Below, in pieces: positions 9,998 to 19,436 of a stretch of 38,087 bases of DNA; the first letter of the stretch is position 1; each line of letters opens with the position of its first letter. The DNA comes from Candidatus Aminicenantota bacterium (GTDB lineage: Bacteria > Acidobacteriota > Aminicenantia > Aminicenantales > Aminicenantaceae). Both the position numbers and the translations under genes were made by a program. The notes below the pieces were generated by a model that saw only the letters and a list, made by a program, of their open reading frames with translations, searched no databases and was not told the origin of the DNA. The stretch is from the NCBI GenBank assembly GCA_030671065.1, contig DAOVAM010000003.1, forward strand, positions 1-38,087, written 5' to 3'.

Positions 9998-10354
9998 GTG
10001 AAAAAAAGAGGCAAAGAAAAACAACAAATCAACCTGCTTGAACTCATTCCCGTAAAAAATTTAGATTGGGAAAAACAAGACGATGGAATAATCGTCCTTC
10101 TCAAGCCCAAATTCAAACACCCTTTCCTTAAAAAACACGTCCTTTCCCGTTTAAAGAGGCCCTTTTACAGAGTAAAGCTTGATGATGTGGGAAGTTTCAT
10201 CTGGGAGCAGTGTGACGGCAAAACACCTGTGAAACATGTAGCACAGAGTTTAAAGGAAGAATTTGGGGAAAAGATTGAACCTCTGCATGACCGTCTGGCC
10301 CTTTTTCTCCAGCATTTAGAGAGGAACCATTTCATAGTATTCAAAGGCCTTTAA
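9998..10354 (+). CDS. PqqD-family protein (stand-alone PqqD/RRE-like fold)
   Basis: GTG start; LDDVGSFIWEQCDGKTPVKHVAQSLKEEFGEKIEPLHDRLALFLQHLERNHFIVF matches the PqqD-like pattern. Confidence 0.8.
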   Translation: MKKRGKEKQQINLLELIPVKNLDWEKQDDGIIVLLKPKFKHPFLKKHVLSRLKRPFYRVKLDDVGSFIWEQCDGKTPVKHVAQSLKEEFGEKIEPLHDRLALFLQHLERNHFIVFKGL

Positions 10355-10365
10355 AAAAGCAAAAC

Positions 10366-10600
10366 GTAAAATGGGGACGTTCCCCATGGAAGCATTTCCA
10401 AAACCGTGATAAAGAAGCAGTCAGGCAAGCTAATACGTCAGCCCGCTGGTTTTCCCCAGCGATGAAAATCCGCTTATTCCTCGGCTCGCTCTCCTCTTCG
10501 AGGAACCATGCCCGCTCGCCTCCGGATGACTTCCTCATCAGCTTTCCCGACTGCTTTAAGACCATCACGGATTTGGAAATGCTTACGCTCCCCATATGCG
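10366..10600. repeat. Imperfect inverted-repeat (foldback/MITE-like or structured RNA) element
   Basis: Outer arms AAGCATTTCCAAAACCGTGAT (10390-10410) and ATCACGGATTTGGAAATGCTT (10564-10584) match 20/21; next arms 10415-10434 and 10537-10556 match 17/20; internal hairpins CGCTGG/CCAGCG (10444-10461) and TTCCTCG/CGAGGAA (10477-10505); left outer palindrome ATGGGGA-CGT-TCCCCAT (10371-10387). Confidence 0.75.
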
Positions 10601-10644
10601 TATTGAACAATCCATCCATTTCTTTTAGAATAGAATCCTAACTT

Positions 10645-11169
10645 TTGAATACAGTGCCTATACTCGAAATTATCACATACGGAAATCCAGTCCTCGTTCA
10701 AAGAGCCGAGGAAATAAAAAAAATTGACAAAACGATCATAGAGCTGGCTCAGAACATGGTTCAAACCATGCATGCCACTCCTGGCATAGGGCTTGCCGCC
10801 CCTCAAGTCAATGTGAGTAGAAGACTTATAACGATTGACCTATCCGTGGGAGAGAATAACGAAGACCTGATCATACTCATAAATCCCGAACTCATAAACC
10901 AAGAAGGAGAGATCATTCTCGAAGAAGGCTGTTTGTCTGTCCCGGAAATCAACGAAAAAGTGACCCGGCCTACTCGGGTTGTCGTCAAAGGGATGGATTT
11001 AGAAGGAAAAGAAATAATGATCGAAGCGGAAGGATCTCTGGCAAGAGTTTTTTGCCATGAAATCGATCATTTGAACGGAAAATTGTTTTTCGAAAGACTG
11101 TCTCCTCTCAAACAAAGTTTGATCAAGAAGAAACTGAGAAAAAGGGCTCAAGCCGGTAAGGTTGAATGA
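10645..11169 (+). CDS. def: Peptide deformylase
   Basis: Motifs GIGLAAPQ, EEGCLSVPE, HEIDHLNGKLF. TTG start in track; an in-frame GTG at 10654 is an alternative. Confidence 0.96.
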   Translation: MNTVPILEIITYGNPVLVQRAEEIKKIDKTIIELAQNMVQTMHATPGIGLAAPQVNVSRRLITIDLSVGENNEDLIILINPELINQEGEIILEEGCLSVPEINEKVTRPTRVVVKGMDLEGKEIMIEAEGSLARVFCHEIDHLNGKLFFERLSPLKQSLIKKKLRKRAQAGKVE

Positions 11170-12101
11170 GAATTGTCTTCTTTGGCAGTCCTGGTTCGGC
11201 TCTTCCTTCCTTAAAAAAAATCTTGGATACAGGCCATAGAATCGAACTCCTCATCTCTCAACCCGATAAGCCGACTGGACGAGGAAAAAAACTCATGCCC
11301 TGTCCTGTCAAAAAGATGGCCCTTGACTTGGGCATTCCTGTTTTTCAGCCCTCCAGGATCAAAACGGATGCCGAAACGCTGGATAAACTCAAAGACATTC
11401 AACCAGACTTAAACGTCGTGGTTGCCTACGGTCAGATCATTCCCTCTTCGATCATCTATCTGCCAAAGTATAACTCTTTGAATGTCCACTTCTCCCTCCT
11501 GCCTAAATACAGAGGAGCTTCCCCAGTCCAATGGGCTCTCTTGAACGGCGAGGAAAAAACGGGCATCACCATTTTTGAGCTCAACGAAAAAATGGATGAA
11601 GGGGATATCTTGACTCAAGAGGAAACCACAATCCTGCCTGACGAGAGTGCGGCAGAGTTAGAAGCCCGCTTGGCTCAAACAGGAGCAGAACTCCTGATAA
11701 AAACTATTGCTGAGATCAAAAAAATCAAACCAGCGAAACAAGACCATACTCTAGCCACATTCGCTCCTAAACTCAGCAAGGCTGACGGTCGAATCGATTG
11801 GACAAAAGATTCACTTTACATACAGAGGAAATTGAGGGCCTTCAATCCATGGCCTTCCACTTACGTCTTCTTCGGAGAAAAAAGGATAAAAATCCATAAA
11901 GGGAAAAAAATAGAAGGGCAAGCTCTTTCGTCCTCTTCTCCTGGTGAAATACTCAAAATTCAGAAGGATGGAATACAAGTCTGCTGTGGAGAGCAACGCC
12001 TGTTTCTCATCGAGAGAGTTCAACCTGAAAACAGGAATATTATGGATGCGTATGCCTTTTCTTTAGGGGAAAGGATAGTACCCGGGGATAAATTTACTTA
12101 A
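11166..12101 (+). CDS. fmt: Methionyl-tRNA formyltransferase
   Basis: MRIVFFGSPGSALPSL, SLNVHFSLLPKYRGASPVQWALLNGEEKTGITIF; 4-nt ATGA overlap with def. Confidence 0.97.
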   Translation: MRIVFFGSPGSALPSLKKILDTGHRIELLISQPDKPTGRGKKLMPCPVKKMALDLGIPVFQPSRIKTDAETLDKLKDIQPDLNVVVAYGQIIPSSIIYLPKYNSLNVHFSLLPKYRGASPVQWALLNGEEKTGITIFELNEKMDEGDILTQEETTILPDESAAELEARLAQTGAELLIKTIAEIKKIKPAKQDHTLATFAPKLSKADGRIDWTKDSLYIQRKLRAFNPWPSTYVFFGEKRIKIHKGKKIEGQALSSSSPGEILKIQKDGIQVCCGEQRLFLIERVQPENRNIMDAYAFSLGERIVPGDKFT

Positions 12102-12115
12102 TTTCTCACTCAGGC

Positions 12116-13012
12116 TTACCATTCCACGATGTATTTTTCGGGATTGACAGCCTTTCCATTCAATCGAACCTCATAGTGCACATGAGGACCTATGGCCTTG
12201 CCTGTCTGTCCGACAAAGCCTATAACATCCCATCTTTTTACTTTCTGGCCGACCTTGACATTAAACTCGCTCATGTGGCAGTAAACAGTAGTCACTCCAC
12301 CTCCATGATTTAGAATAATCAGTTTTCCACCCGTATTTTCTGTTTTGATTTTGAGAACATATCCATCAGCAGTCGCAAAGATGGGGCTTCCATGACTAGC
12401 AGCCACATCAATACCGTAATGAAACTCTTGCTTTCTAGTAAAAGGATCGTTCCTTTTACCAAACGCAGATGACCAGTATCCATTTGTAGGCCAGATAGAT
12501 GGAGTAGTTCCCAGTAGGTAAGTTTTGTCCTCAAAAAAATTGACGAGCGTGTCAAGATTCTTTTCAACGCCCTGGGCTTTCTGTGAGATGCTCTCTGCTT
12601 TTCTCAGACCAGAGTCTTGAGGAACAGTTTGAGGATTCAGAGCTTGATCATCACCTCTCCCCCCTCCGCCAACTCCAAGCTCTCTCAAAACTTCAGGTGA
12701 TTTGAGCCCTGCCATCACATTGATTTTTTTGGCATAACTTTCAAAATTATCAATATCCTTTCTCAGCCTGTTCACTGCTATTTTGTACTGAGTGATGGTT
12801 TCTTTTTGCTGGGCATTCTCCTCAGTAAGGGCTTTATATTTTTGCCTTGTCACATTCATCGTGAAATAATCCACAAGGAACAGAGTGAAGAGAATCACGA
12901 TAAACGAGAGCACTCCCACTAAGATTTTCACCTTCTTCTCTGTGAAAGTGATTTTTTTGGATTCCCCCTTGCTGTGAGGGACGATTATGAACGAGTAATG
13001 CTTTTTAGCCAT
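12116..13012 (-). CDS. M23-family metallopeptidase, membrane-anchored with coiled coil
   Basis: N-terminal TM segment, coiled coil, FHYGIDVAASHGSPIFATADGYV and HVHYEV (HxxxD and HxH metal ligands intact). Confidence 0.94.
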   Translation of the reverse strand: MAKKHYSFIIVPHSKGESKKITFTEKKVKILVGVLSFIVILFTLFLVDYFTMNVTRQKYKALTEENAQQKETITQYKIAVNRLRKDIDNFESYAKKINVMAGLKSPEVLRELGVGGGGRGDDQALNPQTVPQDSGLRKAESISQKAQGVEKNLDTLVNFFEDKTYLLGTTPSIWPTNGYWSSAFGKRNDPFTRKQEFHYGIDVAASHGSPIFATADGYVLKIKTENTGGKLIILNHGGGVTTVYCHMSEFNVKVGQKVKRWDVIGFVGQTGKAIGPHVHYEVRLNGKAVNPEKYIVEW

Positions 13013-13068
13013 CGGACCTGTCCTTTAATATCATATTTAAAAAAACAAAGTCAAGTGGTTTATCCTGG

Positions 13069-13500
13069 TCATGTCATCTCTTTGACAGAAGCGGATTTAA
13101 CATTTTCTTGGATCCATCTCACGATATCTTCAGTGGAAGAGCCTGGTAAAAAAGTCTCAGCGACCCCAATTTTTTTAAGAAAAGGAATATCTTTATCCGG
13201 GATGACTCCCCCTGCGATCACGGTGATATCATCGGCTCCTTTCTCTTTGAGGAGTTCCATGACTTTTGGGAAAAGCACATTATGTGCGCCGGAAAGAATG
13301 CTCAAGCCGATGACATCCACATCCTCCTGAATGGCAGAACTGACAATCTCTTCTGGTGTTCGCCTCAATCCCGTATAAATCACCTCAAATCCTGCGTCTC
13401 TTAAAGATCGAGAGATCACCTTCGCCCCTCGATCATGGCCATCTAATCCTGGCTTTGCGACCAAGACTCTTATCTTCTTTTCTGCCATACCTTTCTCCAC
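13069..13500 (-). CDS. Methylmalonyl-CoA mutase C-terminal (cobalamin-binding) subunit
   Basis: [38 protein letters not shown], containing the DxHxxG cobalamin motif; next to the large subunit. Confidence 0.95.
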   Translation of the reverse strand: MEKGMAEKKIRVLVAKPGLDGHDRGAKVISRSLRDAGFEVIYTGLRRTPEEIVSSAIQEDVDVIGLSILSGAHNVLFPKVMELLKEKGADDITVIAGGVIPDKDIPFLKKIGVAETFLPGSSTEDIVRWIQENVKSASVKEMT

Positions 13501-13506
13501 CTTACT

Positions 13507-15186
13507 CTAATACGTAATGGATTCCTTGTACTCACCATAGATGTCTTTTAAAGCGTCCATGATCTCTCCGAGAGTGGTATAGGTTTTGACACAGCCCAGT
13601 AAAAAAGGCATCAAATTCTGATCATCTTCAGCCGCTTTTTTCAGGTCGAGAAGCTGTGTTTTAACCTCCGAATGATTCCGTGCTTTTTTGACTTTTTTCA
13701 AACGATCAAGCTGTTGTTGGGCGACCGTATCCTTGATTTTTAGAGTCGGGATGGGCTCATGGTCCATCTCGAAAGCATTCACTCCAACGATAATCTTCTC
13801 CTTTTTCTCCACTGCCTTTTGATACCAGTAGGCACTGTCAGCAATCTCTTTCTGAGGAAAACCAAGTTCTATGGCCTTCACCATCCCTCCCATATCATCT
13901 ATTTTTTGTATATAATCCTTGGCCTCTTTTTCCATCTGTGCTGTTAACGCCTCGATGAAATATGAACCGCCCAGGGGATCAGCGCTATTGATGACACCGC
14001 TCTCATGGGCAATAACCTGTTGAGTTCTCAATGCAATCGTGACAGCGTCTTCAGACGGCAAGGCATATGTTTCATCGAGTGAATTTGTGTGGAGGGACTG
14101 AGTTCCTCCCAAAACCGCTGACAACGCCTGGAGTGCAACTCTTATAACATTGTTTTGGGGCTGCTGAGCCATCAAGGAAGCTCCGGAAGTCTGAGTGTGG
14201 AACCTCAACCACAAGGATCTTGGATTTTTCGCTTTGAATCTGTGCTTCATCACTTCAGCCCAAATCCTTCTTGCGGCTCTGAATTTGGCAATCTCCTCAA
14301 AGAAGTCATTGTGTGCGTTAAAAAAGAAGGACAGGCGGGGAACAAATTCATCGACATCGAGTCCCCTTTTTTGCGCCCATTCCACGTACTCAATCCCATC
14401 CCGTAGAGTGAAAGCCAATTCCTGAACCGCTGTGGAACCTGCCTCTCTGATATGATAACCAGAAATAGAAATCGTGTTCCACCTGGGTACTTCTTTAGCT
14501 CCGTATTCGAATGTATCCACGATCAGCTTCATAGAGGGTTTCGGGGGGAAAACGAAAGTCTTTTGAGCAATATATTCTTTTAAAATATCGTTTTGTATCG
14601 TGCCTGAAATCACTCTTGGAGAGACTCCCTGTTTCTCGGCAACTGCGATATACATGGCCCACAGTACAGCGGCAGGTGGATTGATAGTCATCGAAGTGGA
14701 TATTTTATCCAAAGGTATTTTGTCAAAAAGAATTTCCATATCGGCCAGAGAATCTATTGCAACGCCGCACTTCCCTATTTCTCCCTCAGCCAGAGGGTTG
14801 TCAGAATCAATCCCCATCAGAGTGGGAAGATGAAAAGCAACGCTCAAACCTGTTTGTCCGTGAGAGAGAAGATATTTGTACCTTTTGTTCGTGTCTTCAG
14901 CAGACCCAAAACCGGAAAACTGACGCATGGTCCACAAGCGTCCGCGGTACATGGTCGGATGGATGCCTCGGGTGTAAGGATATTCTCCAGGAAAACCCAG
15001 TTGGCTGGAATAATTGGAACCATCCAGATCGAGAGGGGTGTACAATTCATTAATCTTTTTCCCGGAAACAGTGGTGAATCCACCCTGTTCAGTAGAGACG
15101 TCATTCATGGCTTTTTCGTACCTCTCCTTCTTCCACTCAGAAAATGACTGTTTCGAAGGATCCCGTGAGGGAGAATTCTTCTTCAA
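13507..15186 (-). CDS. Methylmalonyl-CoA mutase large (catalytic) subunit
   Basis: [41 protein letters not shown] and [48 protein letters not shown] start preceded by GAGGTG. Confidence 0.96.
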   Translation of the reverse strand: MKKNSPSRDPSKQSFSEWKKERYEKAMNDVSTEQGGFTTVSGKKINELYTPLDLDGSNYSSQLGFPGEYPYTRGIHPTMYRGRLWTMRQFSGFGSAEDTNKRYKYLLSHGQTGLSVAFHLPTLMGIDSDNPLAEGEIGKCGVAIDSLADMEILFDKIPLDKISTSMTINPPAAVLWAMYIAVAEKQGVSPRVISGTIQNDILKEYIAQKTFVFPPKPSMKLIVDTFEYGAKEVPRWNTISISGYHIREAGSTAVQELAFTLRDGIEYVEWAQKRGLDVDEFVPRLSFFFNAHNDFFEEIAKFRAARRIWAEVMKHRFKAKNPRSLWLRFHTQTSGASLMAQQPQNNVIRVALQALSAVLGGTQSLHTNSLDETYALPSEDAVTIALRTQQVIAHESGVINSADPLGGSYFIEALTAQMEKEAKDYIQKIDDMGGMVKAIELGFPQKEIADSAYWYQKAVEKKEKIIVGVNAFEMDHEPIPTLKIKDTVAQQQLDRLKKVKKARNHSEVKTQLLDLKKAAEDDQNLMPFLLGCVKTYTTLGEIMDALKDIYGEYKESITY

Positions 15187-15271
15187 GCGCGCTTCACCTC
15201 TATTGAGTAGAATTTCCTTCAGGCGTTACCCTATCCTGCCAAAGGGGCTAGATACAGTCAATCGCCTGATA

Positions 15272-15313
15272 AGGTGATATAAGGGGGTGATTTTTCACCT
15301 CGCCTTGTCACCT
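15272..15313. repeat. Nested inverted repeat (GGTGA x2 / TCACC x2) upstream of the mutase large subunit
   Basis: AGGTGATATAAGGGGGTGA-TTTT-TCACCTCGCCTTGTCACCT; GGTGA at 15273 and 15286, TCACC at 15295 and 15308, both pairs with 13-nt period. Confidence 0.6.
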
Positions 15314-15421
15314 CAAAAGGGCATAATTTTTACGAAAACTCCTCCCCATGATTTTGCATTCATTCTCGTGTTTCAGGAGCTATTCTGGAAGAAAGGAGTT
15401 CTTTTTGCCAACTGCAGGCGC

Positions 15422-15679
15422 CTAATCTTCTGTGACCTTAAAAATCACGTCATTTTCTCTTACCGGGCTCTCAACTTTTATTCCAACTGGTTCACCTGGC
15501 TTGGCTACGTCTACGGGAGCGTGCTCTACCTGCATCGATTCCACTTTTTGATAAAAATCTGAAGTATGTCCTTTGATGCGAATAGTATCACCAACATGGA
15601 GTTCTCCTTTGGTTAACTCTAGAACCCCGACATTTACCTTGGAAAAATAATGACTGATTTTTCCGATCTCTTCCTCCAT
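15422..15679 (-). CDS. Translation elongation factor-like small protein (stand-alone EF-Tu domain II-type beta-barrel)
   Basis: MEEEIGKISHYFSKVNVGVLELTKGELHVGDTIRIKGHTSDFYQKVESMQVEHAPVDVAKPGEPVGIKVESPVRENDVIFKVTED; start moved from 15703 to MEEEIGK. Confidence 0.8.
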   Translation of the reverse strand: MEEEIGKISHYFSKVNVGVLELTKGELHVGDTIRIKGHTSDFYQKVESMQVEHAPVDVAKPGEPVGIKVESPVRENDVIFKVTED

Positions 15680-15742
15680 CAAGGCCTCCTTCTGATTACT
15701 CAATTAAAAATTACCAAAATCAAGAGAATTTCGCAAGCGATT

Positions 15743-16501
15743 TCAGGCACAAAGAACAGAGCCACCGTTTACATTGAGGATTTCTCCTGTAATATGCCTT
15801 GCCATGTCTGAGGCCAAAAAAACGATCGGGCCAGCAATGTCCTCCGGAAGAGGGATTCTTTTCAAAGGGATAGATTCCTGAACTTTCTCTCGAAAATCAG
15901 AATCACTGAAGACATCAGAGCACATATCCGTATCCACCCATCCCGGGGCAACACAATTGACACGAATATCATACGCGGCTAACTCGACAGCAAGGGATTT
16001 CGTCATGGAGACAACAGCTCCTTTACTGGCTGCATAATGAGAATGGAACGCTTCCCCTCTAACCGCAGCAGTAGAAGAGACATTGATGATCCAGCCTCTC
16101 TTTTTTTCCTTCATGAAAGGAGTGACAGCATTACATGCATAGAAAACTCCATCAAGGTTAATTTTCATCGTTTCTGCCCAGATTTCCTCTGATATAGCTC
16201 CCATCTCTCCATAGGTCCAGATCCCCGCATTGTTCACCAGAACATCTATCTGTCCCCACTTCGCAATCACTTCTCTCACCATCCCTTCAATGTCTTCTTT
16301 CACTGAGATATCTGCCTGAAACACCAGGCACTCTCGCCCGATTTTCTGGATCTCCGCTTTCACATCTTCAGCATCTTTCTCTCGAGTTAGATAGTTGAGT
16401 GCGACATCGCTCCCTGCTTTGGCAAAGAGAAGGGCTGTAGCCCGACCAATTCCTCGGGAACCTCCTGTGATCATTGTTTTTTTCCCTTCCAAGTCAATCA
16501 T
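15743..16501 (-). CDS. Short-chain dehydrogenase/reductase, 3-oxoacyl-ACP reductase (FabG)-like
   Basis: TGGSRGIGRATALLF, LVNNAGIW, HYAASKGAVVSMTKSLAVELAAYDIRVNCVAPGWVDTDM. Confidence 0.92.
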   Translation of the reverse strand: MIDLEGKKTMITGGSRGIGRATALLFAKAGSDVALNYLTREKDAEDVKAEIQKIGRECLVFQADISVKEDIEGMVREVIAKWGQIDVLVNNAGIWTYGEMGAISEEIWAETMKINLDGVFYACNAVTPFMKEKKRGWIINVSSTAAVRGEAFHSHYAASKGAVVSMTKSLAVELAAYDIRVNCVAPGWVDTDMCSDVFSDSDFREKVQESIPLKRIPLPEDIAGPIVFLASDMARHITGEILNVNGGSVLCA

Positions 16502-16694
16502 TGAACTTCCTCCGATACAGGTTTGATTCGTACATCATGTACTCTTAATCTTGACTTCCTGAATCCATGGCCAGTATCCAGGACTGCAACACACTGAAAA
16601 CGGCTCACTATCCCTTTTTCTGTATTTTTTCTGTATCACCATCTGATACGATTGAAAATTTGAAGCCCATGGCGTTCCTCGAATAACAAGGAGT

Positions 16695-19229
16695 TCAGTA
16701 CTCGAGAGAGAGATCGTCCATCTTGTCAAACTGAAGATACTTATAGATATTATCCGCATGGGGCAATACTTTTTCTTTAATGACTGAGAAGTACTCTTCA
16801 GGCGTTGGGAGCTTTCCCGAGAGGGCAGATATAGCAGCCAGTTCTGCCGACCCCAGATAAACACGCGTGTCATCACCCATGCGGTTATCAAAGTTCCGAG
16901 TTGAAGTTGAGATAGCGGTCGCCCTGGGATGAATTCTCGCCTGATTTCCCATGCACAGGGAACATCCGGGAATCTCAATTCGCGCGCCCACACCCGCATA
17001 GATTGAATAATACCCTTCTCTCATCAACTGAGCCTTATCCATTTTTGTTGGAGGAGTCATCCATACTCTTGCAGCGAGGTAGCCCGCATCTTTAAAAATT
17101 TTGCCTGCTGCTCTGAAATGTCCGATGTTCGTCATGCAGGAACCGATGAAGATTTCATCAATAGTATCGCCAGCCACCTCCGAAAGGAGTTTGACATCAT
17201 CCGGATCATTCGGGCACGCGAGAATCGGCTCTTTGATGGCAGCAAGGTCGACCTCAAGAACTTCTGCGAATTCAGCGCTCTCGTCTCTTTTAAGAAGCGA
17301 TGGATTTTCAAGCCAGCCTCTGCAGACTTCGATCCTTCTTTTCAGAGTCGCGGCTTCCTGGTAACCATCTTCAATTAGCTTTTCCATCAATGCAATATTG
17401 CTGCTGATATACCGGGACACGCTCTCTTCGTTGAGAGCAATGGTCCCCCCTGCGGCGGAGCGCTCCGCCGATGCATCTGTCAATTCGAATGCCTGTTCGA
17501 CTTCCAGATCGGGCAGCCCCTCCATTTCGAGTATCCGGCCGTTGAAGACATTTTTCTTGCCTTCTTTCTCAACAGTGAGCAATCCTTGTTGAATAGCAAA
17601 ATAGGGAATGGCATTCACAACATCCCTGAGAGTGATCCCGGGATTGAGTTTCCCTTTGAATTTCACCAAGACTGATTCCGGCATATCCAGAGGCATGAAG
17701 CCAAGGGTTCCGGCAAATGCCACAAGGCCAGATCCGGCAGGGAAACTGAGTCCGATGGGAAAACGAGTGTGCGAATCCCCACCTGTTCCCAAAGTATCGG
17801 GAACCAGAAGACGGTTCAGCCATGAATGGAGAACACCGTCTCCAGGCCTTAAAGCGACACCTTTCCGCTCTGTGATGAATCGGGCAAGGGATTGATGCAT
17901 TTGAACATCCGCAAGCTTCGGATAAGCTGCCGTGTGACAGAAGGACTGCATGAACAAATCCGACTGAAATTCCATACACGCCAGCTCTTTCAGTTCATCC
18001 GCTGTCATCGGACCTGTCGTATCCTGGGAGGCAACAGTCGTCATCTTGGGCTCCACCGCTGAACCTGCAAGGACTCCCTTCCTCGCACAGGCTTTTCCCA
18101 CGATTTTCTGGGCAAGCGAATACGCTTGTCCTTTTTTCGGGGACGGATTTTTAATCTTTGTGAAAAAATCCGCTTCTGGCATACCGAGCACATCCCGTGC
18201 TTTTTCCGTCAAGGAACGTCCTATGATCAGGAGAAGACGCCCTCCAGCACGGTACTCATCCTTGAGAGTGGCAGTCTGAAACTCAAACGATGCCACAGAT
18301 TCCCCGGTCCCACTCATAATGTTTCTGGTTTCCGTATCAATCGTAAGGAGGTCACCGGTTTTTATCTTTGACACATCACACAATAGTGGAAGACCACCCG
18401 AATCTTCAACTGTATTGAAAAATATCGGTGCGAACAGGCCTCCTAATACAACTCCCCCTCTCCGCTTATTCGGGATATAGGGAATATCTTCACCGATATG
18501 CCAGAGCAAAGAATTCGTGGCAGATTTCCTTGATGAGCCGGTCCCGACGACATCTGAGACAAAGGCCACCTGAGCGTCGCCCCTGAATTTTCTTATAGAT
18601 TCGATCCCATCAGGAAACCTCGTTTTTCCCATCGACAGAGCATGAAGAGGAATATCTGGCCTGCTCCAGGCATATTGCGCAGGAGATAGATCGTCAGTGT
18701 TCACCTCTCCATCGACTTTGAACACCTTCACAGATATCTTATCAGGAACAGCAGGCCTGTATAGGAACCAATCTCCGTTTGCCCAAGATGTCAGGACGTC
18801 TTTCGCATGAGGATTTCCTTTAGCCATCTCAGACACTTTGTCAAACGCATTATAGACAAGAATAATCTTCTTCAATGCTTTGGCCGCCTCGCCAGCAAGT
18901 TCCTTATCTTCCAATAGCTCGATCAATGCCTCGACATTGTATCCCCCCAACATCGTGCCGAGCAGGAAAACAGCCTTATTCCTGGATACTAACGGGGAAA
19001 GGCTCTTGCCTCTCACAATTTGAGCCAGCCATTCTGCCTTCACTTTTGCGGCCGGGTCGACGCCTGGAGCAACCCGGTTCGTCAGGAGGTTCAGAAGAAG
19101 CTCTCCCTTTCCTTCCAGTGGTTTTTCCAGAAGCTCGCACACTTCCGCTGTATCCTCCGGGCATAAAGGCAATGGGGGTATCCCCTGCTTCTGCCGTTCT
19201 GTTTCATGCTTAAAATAGGATTCCAGCAT
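16695..19229 (-). CDS. acnB: Aconitate hydratase B (bifunctional aconitase / 2-methylisocitrate dehydratase type)
   Basis: 844 aa with AcnB N-terminal HEAT-like domain (MLESYFKHETERQKQGIPPLPLCPEDTAEVCELL); DTTGPMTADELKELACM; GDSHTRFPIGLSFPAGSGLVAFA; FIGSCMTNIGHFRAAG; CSLCMGNQARI. Confidence 0.97.
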   Translation of the reverse strand: MLESYFKHETERQKQGIPPLPLCPEDTAEVCELLEKPLEGKGELLLNLLTNRVAPGVDPAAKVKAEWLAQIVRGKSLSPLVSRNKAVFLLGTMLGGYNVEALIELLEDKELAGEAAKALKKIILVYNAFDKVSEMAKGNPHAKDVLTSWANGDWFLYRPAVPDKISVKVFKVDGEVNTDDLSPAQYAWSRPDIPLHALSMGKTRFPDGIESIRKFRGDAQVAFVSDVVGTGSSRKSATNSLLWHIGEDIPYIPNKRRGGVVLGGLFAPIFFNTVEDSGGLPLLCDVSKIKTGDLLTIDTETRNIMSGTGESVASFEFQTATLKDEYRAGGRLLLIIGRSLTEKARDVLGMPEADFFTKIKNPSPKKGQAYSLAQKIVGKACARKGVLAGSAVEPKMTTVASQDTTGPMTADELKELACMEFQSDLFMQSFCHTAAYPKLADVQMHQSLARFITERKGVALRPGDGVLHSWLNRLLVPDTLGTGGDSHTRFPIGLSFPAGSGLVAFAGTLGFMPLDMPESVLVKFKGKLNPGITLRDVVNAIPYFAIQQGLLTVEKEGKKNVFNGRILEMEGLPDLEVEQAFELTDASAERSAAGGTIALNEESVSRYISSNIALMEKLIEDGYQEAATLKRRIEVCRGWLENPSLLKRDESAEFAEVLEVDLAAIKEPILACPNDPDDVKLLSEVAGDTIDEIFIGSCMTNIGHFRAAGKIFKDAGYLAARVWMTPPTKMDKAQLMREGYYSIYAGVGARIEIPGCSLCMGNQARIHPRATAISTSTRNFDNRMGDDTRVYLGSAELAAISALSGKLPTPEEYFSVIKEKVLPHADNIYKYLQFDKMDDLSLEY

Positions 19230-19269
19230 AAATATTTCTCCCTAAAAACTTATGTATCCAGCAATATAC

Positions 19270-19298
19270 TGTATAAATTGTTTGAGGAAGTTTGTCAA
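19270..19298 (-). promoter_or_regulatory. Predicted sigma70-type promoter for acnB
   Basis: Minus strand TTGACA (19298-19293), 17-nt spacer, TATACA (19275-19270), ~40 nt upstream of the acnB start; the -10 overlaps the palindrome TATAC-T-GTATA (19265-19275). Confidence 0.7.
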
Positions 19299-19348
19299 AA
19301 ATATTTTTCTGTTTTGCAGTAAAAAAACCTTCTTTTTCAGAGATTGTA

Positions 19349-19377
19349 TTGATTTTCGTGATGAAAAATTATAACAT
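19349..19377 (+). promoter_or_regulatory. Possible sigma70-type promoter for isocitrate dehydrogenase
   Basis: TTGATT (19349-19354), 17-nt spacer, TAACAT (19372-19377); RBS AGGAGG just before ATG at 19437. Confidence 0.4.
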
Positions 19378-19436
19378 GTCTTAACTGTTTCATTCTTTTT
19401 TTCATAATTTATAATCTTTTCACAGGAGGAATAATT

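Noticed and set aside
10341-10806. Minus-strand ORFs of 92 and 110 aa (10341-10619, 10474-10806) as transposase remnants
   Set aside because: They run through the inverted-repeat element and into def on the opposite strand; no transposase motif was recognised. The foldback structure explains the sequence better.
15187-15421. Cobalamin riboswitch upstream of the B12-dependent mutase
   Set aside because: I could not recognise a B12-box or the characteristic multi-helix layout; only the GGTGA/TCACC hairpin is evident. An Infernal/Rfam scan would decide.
15287-15562. 91-aa plus-strand ORF
   Set aside because: Overlaps the small EF-Tu-domain-II-like gene on the other strand; no ribosome-binding site or domain evidence.
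16633-16649. GTATCA-CCATC-TGATAC hairpin as an intergenic terminator downstream of acnB
   Set aside because: On the minus strand the hairpin is followed by an A-rich, not T-rich, stretch, so it does not fit an intrinsic terminator.
16535-16999. 154-aa minus-strand ORF overlapping the acnB 3' end
   Set aside because: Most of it overlaps the end of acnB in another frame; no recognised domain.
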